Shown one piece after another: positions 24,166-29,136 of a stretch of 29,136 nt of DNA. The notes below the pieces were generated by a model. It had not been told where the DNA came from and made no database searches. It worked only from the letters and a program-made list of their open reading frames with translations. The stretch is from JAIEPT01 sp038217425 (GTDB taxonomy: Bacteria > Planctomycetota > Planctomycetia > Gemmatales > Gemmataceae). The stretch is from the NCBI GenBank assembly GCA_038217425.1, contig JBBQPM010000079.1, forward strand, positions 1 through 29,136, in the 5' to 3' direction. The translations under genes were made by a program, and so were the position numbers. Each line of letters begins with the position of its first letter. Position 1 is the stretch's first letter.

Positions 24166-24356
24166 GGACGTCGGCTCGCAAGGACGGGAAGATCGGAACG
24201 TCGGAGCTTCCTCCATTGTCGCAGACGTGCGGGAAGCGTGTCAATCCTGCGGTAAGAGCCTCAAGAACGGGGGCGAAAACTTTTGCTGTCTCAATCGAAC
24301 GTACTTCCTGGCATGAGGAATCGCGGCGATTCCCAACGACCTTACCAGGAGAGAAC

Positions 24357-24596
24357 ATGAACGCGTCATCTTTCACCGCTTCGATCGGCTCCGCGTCCCA
24401 AGTCCCTGCTACCCGCTCCATGGGGACGTCGCTCCGGAAACACTGGGTCGTGGTCGCGACCTTGGGGTGCGCCGTCCTGTCGTGCCTCTTCGTGGCGATT
24501 GGCTACCCGCAAGCGAGTCGTTTCTTTCTCATGATGAGCGTCGTGACTTCGGCGTTTTCCGGGGTTGCAGCGCCAAAAGACGAAAAGGGGACGTAA
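24357..24596 (+). CDS. Small single-pass membrane protein, unrecognised
   Basis: A 79-aa protein with one clear transmembrane stretch at about 28-50 (HWVVVATLGCAVLSCLFVAI), a second moderately hydrophobic stretch at 55-68, and a Ser/Thr-rich N-terminus. AGGAGAG four bases before the ATG is a strong ribosome-binding site and makes this more convincing than its length suggests. It is divergent from the ECF sigma gene (191-bp gap). It has no zinc-binding motif of the anti-sigma ZAS type. The TAA is directly followed by a small hairpin (24597-24614, AATCGC arms). Confidence 0.65.
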   Translation: MNASSFTASIGSASQVPATRSMGTSLRKHWVVVATLGCAVLSCLFVAIGYPQASRFFLMMSVVTSAFSGVAAPKDEKGT

Positions 24597-24613
24597 AATC
24601 GCCTGGCTGCGAT

Positions 24614-24619
24614 TATAAT
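24614..24619 (+). promoter_or_regulatory. Possible -10 element upstream of the DUF4058 gene
   Basis: TATAAT, a perfect sigma-70 -10 consensus, lies 26 bases before the ATG at 24646. No good TTGACA-like -35 is seen 16-18 bp upstream, so this may be chance in an AT-richer gap. Confidence 0.22.
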
Positions 24620-24645
24620 AAGCGTCATCGCCGGAGCTGCCCAAC

Positions 24646-25413
24646 ATGCCCTCCCCATTTCCTGGAATGAATCCGTACCTCGAGCGCGACGTCGTGTGGA
24701 GCGACTTTCACACCGAGTATTGCAAGGCCATCAAGAAAGCGCTCGTGCCCCTGCTTCAGCCTGAGTTCTACGTCAAGTTCAACGAACATCTCTACGTGCA
24801 CGATCTCCCGGAAGAACGCCGTCGGCTCGTCGGCCTCGCGGACGTAGCCGTGTCGCGGAAGCACGCGGTTGCGGAGCCCAATGGCGGCATCGGGCTACTG
24901 GAAGCTCCCGTCCGGGTACGTCTGAAAGAAGAAGCCCTGGAGGAAGATCGCGTTCCTTTCCTGGAGATTTTCGACAAGCAGGACGATTCTCTGGTGACGG
25001 TGATCGAATTGCTGAGCCCCGCGAACAAGAAGCCGGGGCGGGATCGCGAACAGTTTCTCGGCAAGCGTTCGCAACTCCTGCGAAGCCCGGTGCATTACGT
25101 GGAAATCGACTTGCTGAGGGGTGGGCCGCGGCTGCCGATGGAGGGGATGCCGAGCTGCGATTATTACGTGCTGGTGAGCCGGGCGGAATCGCGGCCGGAG
25201 ATGGGATTTTGGCCGGTGAGTCTGCGTTCGGCGTTGCCCCTCATCCCGATACCGCTGCCGGAGCCGAAATGGGAGGTGCGTATCGAGTTGCAAGTGCTGC
25301 TGCACCAGGCGTACGACGAGGCGGGCTACGCGGGGTACATTTATACCGGCGAGCCGTCGCCGGCGCTGCGGAAGGAAGACGCCGACTGGGCGAAACGCTT
25401 GCTGCCGAAATAG
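24646..25413 (+). CDS. DUF4058 family protein
   Basis: A 255-aa protein starting MPSPFPGMNPYLE, the near-invariant signature of DUF4058. Further family segments are VWSDFHTEYCKAIKKALVP, VTVIELLSPANKKPG and CDYYVLVSRAESRPEMGFWP. The pattern of acidic residues and the ExLSPxNK motif recall PD-(D/E)XK nuclease-like folds, but that is inference. The family is frequent in planctomycetes and cyanobacteria and has no assigned function that I know. No signal peptide or membrane segment. Flanked by unrelated genes. Confidence 0.93.
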   Translation: MPSPFPGMNPYLERDVVWSDFHTEYCKAIKKALVPLLQPEFYVKFNEHLYVHDLPEERRRLVGLADVAVSRKHAVAEPNGGIGLLEAPVRVRLKEEALEEDRVPFLEIFDKQDDSLVTVIELLSPANKKPGRDREQFLGKRSQLLRSPVHYVEIDLLRGGPRLPMEGMPSCDYYVLVSRAESRPEMGFWPVSLRSALPLIPIPLPEPKWEVRIELQVLLHQAYDEAGYAGYIYTGEPSPALRKEDADWAKRLLPK

Positions 25414-25533
25414 CGGCGCCGAGATCCATCCCCCCGATTTCGCCGCACTTGATAGAATGAAGGGGTTCCGTTTCGCGAGAACCATGGACGGGTTGGCCCG
25501 GAACCCTTTGTATTCATTCCTGGAGACCGCCGC

Positions 25534-26673
25534 TTGAGCGAACTCACCCTTGATTCCATGGTCGCGACCGATCCGCGCGATGCTCATTCCTCTATCACGC
25601 CCGGCCATCTCAAGTTCGGCCCCAACAGCGGCTTTTATCGCGAGCTGTCGCAGCGCGTCGACCGTTATTTCCAAAGCACCGGCCTGCCGCGGCGCGGTTC
25701 GTCGAGGATGTACGTGAAGTCCGCGATCATCGCCGTCTGGCTGACGTCGACCTACGCGCTGCTGCTTCTCTTCGCGCAGACGTGGTGGTTGGCGCTCCCC
25801 CTGGCCGTCTCGCTCGGCCTGGCGATGGCGGCGGTCGGGTTTAACATTCAGCATGACGGCGGTCATCACGCCTATTCCGACCGCCCCTGGGTCAATCGGC
25901 TCATGACCATGTCGCTCGACATCCTGGGCGGAAGCTCGTACGTATGGGCTCGCAAGCACAACTCGATCCATCACACGTATTCGAACATCGTCGGTCACGA
26001 CGACGACATCAGCATCGGCATCCTGGGGCGGTTGGCGCCGGAACAGCCTCGCCTGGCGGTGCATCGCTTTCAGCATTACTACCTCTGGTTGCTGTACGGC
26101 CTGCTGCCGCTCAAGTGGCAGCTGTACGACGATTTTCGCGACGTGCTGTTGGGCAAGGTCGGCGGGCATCGGCTGGCGCGTCCGCGCGGTTGGAATCTGG
26201 CCGTCTTCCTCGGGGGCAAGGCGGCGTTCTTCACGCTGTCGCTGGTCGTGCCGCTCCTGCTCTATCCCGTGTCGACGGTGCTGTGGATCTACCTGGTCTC
26301 GTCGATCGTGCAGGGAGTGACGTTGAGTTTGATTTTCCAGATGGCGCACTGCGTGGAAGACGCGGCGTTTCCGATGCCGCACGCCGACACTGGACGGATC
26401 GAGAAGGATTGGGCGGTGCATCAGGTGGAGACGACGGTCGATTTCGGACGGAAGGATCGCGTCTTATCGTGGTTTGCGGGGGGGCTGAACTTTCAAATCG
26501 AGCACCATCTTTTCCCGCAGATTTGCCACGTCCACTATCCGGCGTTGTCGCAAGTGGTGGAGGAGACGTGCCGGGAGTTCGGCGTGCGTTATTCGGCGAA
26601 CGAAACTTTTTGGGCGGGGGCAGCATCGCATTTTCGCTGGCTAAGACGCATGGGGGCCGCGCCCGGAAAATAA
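25534..26673 (+). CDS. Front-end-type fatty acid desaturase
   Basis: A 379-aa integral membrane di-iron enzyme that inserts a double bond into a fatty acyl chain. The three histidine boxes are complete: HDGGHH, HNSIHH (HxxHH type) and QIEHHLFP (QxxHH). The Gln in the third box marks the delta-6/delta-5 front-end group. Hydrophobic segments at about 62-105 and 225-275 flank the boxes as in the family. No cytochrome b5 domain is fused, so an external electron donor is needed. Translation probably starts at TTG (25534), with TGGAG 9 bases upstream and no better ATG before the conserved region. Acyl-CoA or phospholipid-bound acyl substrate is undetermined. Confidence 0.92.
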   Translation: MSELTLDSMVATDPRDAHSSITPGHLKFGPNSGFYRELSQRVDRYFQSTGLPRRGSSRMYVKSAIIAVWLTSTYALLLLFAQTWWLALPLAVSLGLAMAAVGFNIQHDGGHHAYSDRPWVNRLMTMSLDILGGSSYVWARKHNSIHHTYSNIVGHDDDISIGILGRLAPEQPRLAVHRFQHYYLWLLYGLLPLKWQLYDDFRDVLLGKVGGHRLARPRGWNLAVFLGGKAAFFTLSLVVPLLLYPVSTVLWIYLVSSIVQGVTLSLIFQMAHCVEDAAFPMPHADTGRIEKDWAVHQVETTVDFGRKDRVLSWFAGGLNFQIEHHLFPQICHVHYPALSQVVEETCREFGVRYSANETFWAGAASHFRWLRRMGAAPGK

Positions 26674-26896
26674 TTGTTTCACTTATCGAAAAACTGGGCT
26701 TGCTATTTTTTCGGCGAACGAGTAACCTAACCCATGTATTTGGGTCTGTGCAAAAGTCATGGCCGTGGTTTCCTTTCGGTTATCCCTGCAACTGCCTTTC
26801 TCTCGTCCCAATCAACAATTTCACTGAAGTATTGCGATGGCGTCGAATCCACTGTGGGTAGGCGTTGTTGCAAGGTTTTCCCGAAGGAGGCCTTAA

Positions 26897-27256
26897 GTGG
26901 CTGCAAAGTTGTATGTCGGTAACCTCACCTATGGCGTGACGGACTCCGATTTGGAAAAGATGTTCGCGGCGTTCGGCACGGTCCAATCGGCCCAAATCAT
27001 CATGGATCGCGACACCGGTCGTTCGAAAGGCTTCGGCTTTGTCGAAATGAGCAACAGCAACGAGGCGACCACCGCGATCAATGCCCTCAACGGCAAAGAA
27101 GTCGAAGGTCGTAACCTCACCGTCAACGAAGCCCGGCCCAAGGAAGATCGTGGCGGCGGCGGCGGTCGTAGCGGTGGCGGCGGCGGCGGCGGTCGTTCCG
27201 GTGGCGGCGGTTACGGCGGTGGCGGCGGCGGCGGTGGCGGCGGACGTCGCTACTAA
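26897..27256 (+). CDS. RRM-domain RNA-binding protein with glycine-rich tail
   Basis: A 119-aa protein. One RNA recognition motif spans about 3-80, with RNP2 LYVGNL near 5-10 and RNP1 KGFGFVEM near 44-51. The tail from about 85 is Gly with scattered Arg, Ser and Tyr, ending GGRRY. Similar bacterial glycine-rich RRM proteins are often cold-induced RNA chaperones. The start is GTG with a strong GAAGGAGG seven bases upstream. The 223 bases between the desaturase and this gene contain no other gene and could be a long leader; I see no specific fold. A strong terminator follows at 27284. Confidence 0.95.
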   Translation: MAAKLYVGNLTYGVTDSDLEKMFAAFGTVQSAQIIMDRDTGRSKGFGFVEMSNSNEATTAINALNGKEVEGRNLTVNEARPKEDRGGGGGRSGGGGGGGRSGGGGYGGGGGGGGGGRRY

Positions 27257-27283
27257 CCCCTCCTCGAATCGCGAATTTAAACG

Positions 27284-27322
27284 ACCACTTCCAGCTTCGC
27301 GGCTGGAAGTGGTTTTTTTTTT
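27284..27322 (+). terminator. Strong Rho-independent terminator after the RRM gene
   Basis: ACCACTTCCAGC (27284-27295) and GCTGGAAGTGGT (27302-27313) form a perfect 12-bp stem with loop TTCGCG, immediately followed by a run of ten T (27313-27322). It begins 28 bp after the RRM stop codon. Confidence 0.97.
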
Positions 27323-27355
27323 GCTCGCACCTTTTTAGACCGCACGCGGATACTG

Positions 27356-27430
27356 CAAGAGCCGCGACCGCAAGGAGCGGCTCTACATGCTCAGGAAGCT
27401 CAAGCCGCTCCCTTGCGGTCGCGGCTCCTG
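27356..27430. repeat. Paired inverted-repeat element with GTAG foot, 3' of the RRM gene
   Basis: Arms 27356-27382 and 27403-27430 are inverted copies with one mismatch and one 1-nt indel, around a 20-nt spacer. Each arm folds on its own through AGCCGC/GCGGCT with an 11-12-nt loop. Read on the minus strand, the left arm is preceded by GTAG. It lies 33 bp beyond the T-tract of the RRM terminator. The sequence between it and the next gene (27431-27662) contains only the small dyad at 27598-27618. Confidence 0.85.
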
Positions 27431-27597
27431 AACTCATTGTGAGCCGCGGGAAAGAAAAATTCGCAGCGCACATCCCGCCCAGCCTTCCTGGGGTAGTTCT
27501 TCTTTGAACAATGCGGTATTGATGTAACCCGCGATGTCGGTCGTGCAACATGCAGACCGCCTCGCTTCTCCGGTTTCTCCGTTTCCGGTAATGCTCG

Positions 27598-27618
27598 TCT
27601 ATCGGACGGACCGATAGA
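27598..27618. promoter_or_regulatory. Perfect 8-bp dyad, possible operator upstream of the 160-aa gene
   Basis: TCTATCGG-ACGGA-CCGATAGA is a perfect inverted repeat 45 bp before the ATG at 27663. Size and spacing fit a dimeric repressor site or a short 5'-leader hairpin. No T-tract follows and no regulator gene is adjacent. Confidence 0.35.
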
Positions 27619-27662
27619 TCCCGTAACTTGTGCAATTTTTCCAACGCGAAAGCAGGCGCCAA

Positions 27663-28145
27663 ATGTCCTTCGTGCAAAATCTCACCCCGGCCCAGGCGAC
27701 GGATCTCTTCCTCCTCGTCAACCTCGAGGCGCACTGGGAAAACCTGCGCGCCTACCGTCCGACCCTCGGCAAAACCTACACCATTGCCGAACTTCATCAG
27801 AAGCAAAAGGCGTATGAGGCGTTCTCCGCCCGCCTGATCGCATATAACAAAGTCTACAAGCCCACGCACGTTTCCGAGCAGCTGCTCAACAGCGCCCGGC
27901 GCCTGGGCCCCTGGTGCGGCAAAATGCACGATCTGCTTGTTCGCGTGCAGACCGACAACAAGGCGCACTTCCCGGTCCACCTGATCGAGAAGGCGTACCT
28001 GTGGACCGACCGCATTGCCGAAACGTTGCAGAAAGATCGCATCGTTCGGCCCGCGGTATCGGAAGATTTTCGCGAAGCGATTCGGCAGCTGCAAGACCTG
28101 ACGCAGTGGTGCCAAAACCTGCTCCCCCTGAAGCTCGCAGGTTGA
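27663..28145 (+). CDS. Hypothetical helical protein, 160 aa
   Basis: Not recognised. Predicted mostly helical, soluble and without a signal peptide. Visible features are an N-terminal QNLTPAQATDLFLLVNLEAH, a central charged helix (IAELHQKQKAYEAF), and paired WC motifs (GPWCGKMHDL near 93 and QWCQNLLPL near the C-terminus). The ATG at 27663 is preferred because downstream residues look conserved in style; an in-frame ATG at 27630 adds 11 residues, and the ribosome-binding site is weak for both. It is 35 bp from the next gene on the same strand, a probable two-gene unit. Confidence 0.75.
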   Translation: MSFVQNLTPAQATDLFLLVNLEAHWENLRAYRPTLGKTYTIAELHQKQKAYEAFSARLIAYNKVYKPTHVSEQLLNSARRLGPWCGKMHDLLVRVQTDNKAHFPVHLIEKAYLWTDRIAETLQKDRIVRPAVSEDFREAIRQLQDLTQWCQNLLPLKLAG

Positions 28146-28180
28146 GGCCTTATTTCCAACCGGCAAAAGGATGAAGTGCG

Positions 28181-28534
28181 ATGACGATTTACGGCGTGTC
28201 CCAGTCCAGCGGCGTCGAACGAAGGCTCAAAGTGGAACGGGGCGGCCAAGGCCTGGTTCTCACCATCCTCGACCATCCCGAAAACAAGGAACGCATCCGC
28301 ATCCTGGTCCAGGCCGACGACCTGCTGGCCACCATCACCGATTCGCCGCCGGGCGGCATGACCATTCAGGGCGAAGGCATCGTGCCCCACGAAGGAGTTC
28401 GATTCGAGCTGAACGTCGACGTGCGGCGCAATGAAATTTGGATGAAAGTGAGCGGCGCTGCCGAGGAATCGGACATCGCGGTCGGCCTCGATGATTTTCA
28501 AGACGCCCTCGAAGGCGTCATCACGCGGGGATAA
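28181..28534 (+). CDS. Hypothetical beta-rich protein, 117 aa
   Basis: Not recognised. A soluble, acidic protein dominated by beta-like stretches (RLKVERGGQGLVLTIL, RIRILVQADDLLATI, FELNVDVRRNEIWMKV). No export signal or catalytic motif. AAAGGA about 10 bases before the ATG supports the start. It probably forms a unit with the preceding 160-aa gene. A paired inverted-repeat element begins 11 bp after its stop. Confidence 0.75.
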   Translation: MTIYGVSQSSGVERRLKVERGGQGLVLTILDHPENKERIRILVQADDLLATITDSPPGGMTIQGEGIVPHEGVRFELNVDVRRNEIWMKVSGAAEESDIAVGLDDFQDALEGVITRG

Positions 28535-28545
28535 GCTCGATTTTT

Positions 28546-28683
28546 GGCGAGCGGGGGGACGTTAGTCCCCCGGTACGTCTCCCCTTTGCAAAACATCTCA
28601 TCGTCCGGTACTTCAATCGCTCCGTCGGCAACACGACGCGGGAAGTGACAGACGTACCGGGGGACTGACGTCCCCCGCTCGCC
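28546..28683. repeat. Paired inverted-repeat element with nested hairpins, between convergent genes
   Basis: Left arm 28546-28580 (35 nt) and right arm 28650-28683 (34 nt) are inverted copies differing by one extra G and one substitution, around a 69-nt spacer. Each arm contains a hairpin GGGGGAC-4 nt-GTCCCCC. It sits 11 bp after the 117-aa gene and 12 bp from the 3' end of the opposing secretin gene, a position suited to a bidirectional transcript end. Confidence 0.9.
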
Positions 28684-28695
28684 TGATCCCTTCTG

Positions 28696-29136
28696 CTACG
28701 GCCGCGGGATCGGCGGCAGTTCGCCCAGGAAGATCCGCTCTTCCTCATCGTTGATGATGATGCGCGGCGTCACCATGATCATCAAGCTCTGCGCCTCTCG
28801 GCCATATCCCGTGTTCTTGAACAAACGATTCAGATACGGAATCTTGCTGAGGATCGGCGGGCCGAACTCGTTGCGCCCTTCCGAGAGCGTCTTGAGTCCG
28901 CCCAACAGCACCGTGCCGCCGTCGGGGACGTTGACCGTCGTGTTCACGCCGATCTGCTGGAAGGTCGGCTGCTGGATGAACATCTGGAAGATCACCGCCT
29001 GCTGACCGACGGCGCCCGGGCCGCCGGCGATCGGCGGGTCGAAAATCTGCGGCACCGGGATCTGAATCGGGATCAACGGTACCGTCGCGTTCGTCAGGTT
29101 CGTCATTTGCGGCGTCATGTTCAGACGCACGAATCG
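28696..29136 (-). CDS. Type II/III secretion or pilus secretin, C-terminal part (truncated by window edge)
   Basis: The last 146 residues of a secretin, the outer-membrane ring of type II/III secretion or type IV pilus systems. The conserved secretin core is visible: NTTVNVPDGGTVLLGGL, then GPPILSKIPYLNRLFKNTG and QSLMIMVTPRIII, followed by a short acidic/proline-rich tail. A Pro/Ile/Gly-rich insert (PLIPIQIPVPQIF) precedes the final strands. The frame stays open to the last base, so the start lies beyond the window. Whether it belongs to GspD-, PilQ- or Flp-type machinery cannot be decided from this part. Confidence 0.93.
   Translation of the reverse strand, partial: RFVRLNMTPQMTNLTNATVPLIPIQIPVPQIFDPPIAGGPGAVGQQAVIFQMFIQQPTFQQIGVNTTVNVPDGGTVLLGGLKTLSEGRNEFGPPILSKIPYLNRLFKNTGYGREAQSLMIMVTPRIIINDEEERIFLGELPPIPRP

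Noticed and set aside
27123..28166. Minus-strand open frame (347 codons) antisense to the RRM tail and the 160-aa gene
   Set aside because: It runs through the RRM terminator and a repeat element and has no recognisable domain; its Arg/His-rich part is the reverse of the glycine codon run.

Overview
The window looks like chromosomal DNA from a GC-rich planctomycete, probably of the Gemmata/Isosphaera type. The evidence is a DUF1549/DUF1553 cytochrome-like secreted protein with the planctomycete C-x4-CH motif, a CE15-type glucuronoyl esterase, a DUF4058 protein, a planctomycete-style ECF sigma factor, many lineage-restricted secreted proteins, dnaA without dnaN beside it, and few operons. No tRNA, rRNA, CRISPR array or transposase gene was recognised.

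Layout. 1-5043 (minus): a very large secreted glycosidase-like protein coupled to an SDR oxidoreductase whose 3' end is tandemly repeated. 5281-9467: a small GlsB/YeaQ membrane protein (minus), then a secreted CE15-like esterase and two unrecognised envelope proteins (plus). 9553-12950 (minus): a hypothetical gene, dnaA and a GNAT acetyltransferase, with a 419-bp gene-free stretch upstream of dnaA. 13060-15049: Rex repressor (plus) facing an unusual OmpA-domain/metzincin protein (minus). 15207-16507: a probably frameshifted small membrane gene, then a lower-GC two-gene cassette resembling a detached polymorphic-toxin tip and its immunity partner. 16607-20704: psuG, a quinone-oxidoreductase-like gene and a HIT protein, then rpmF-plsX. 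20970-24596: DUF1549/DUF1553 protein, ECF sigma factor and a small membrane protein. 24646-28534: DUF4058 protein, front-end fatty-acid desaturase, glycine-rich RRM protein and two unrecognised genes. The right edge cuts a type II/III secretin gene.

The most striking signal is not a gene. Seven intergenic elements share one architecture: hairpins, mostly in inverted pairs, placed immediately 3' of a gene. They lie after the SDR, glsB-like, 397-aa, HIT, plsX, RRM and 117-aa genes. Their sequences differ, but several hairpins have a GTAG or GTGG foot, as REP/BIME sequences mobilised by RAYT transposases do. One contains the stop codon of its neighbour, and two have seeded tandem duplications. 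Other notable items are a tail-to-tail overlap that is a perfect 14-bp palindrome, so both proteins end in Lys-Ile-Ser, and the OmpA-metzincin fusion.

Functionally the window mixes housekeeping genes (dnaA, rpmF, plsX, rex, psuG) with envelope and polysaccharide-related secreted proteins. Few genes appear to work as a unit; the exceptions are the glycosidase-like/SDR pair, rpmF-plsX and the toxin/immunity-like pair.
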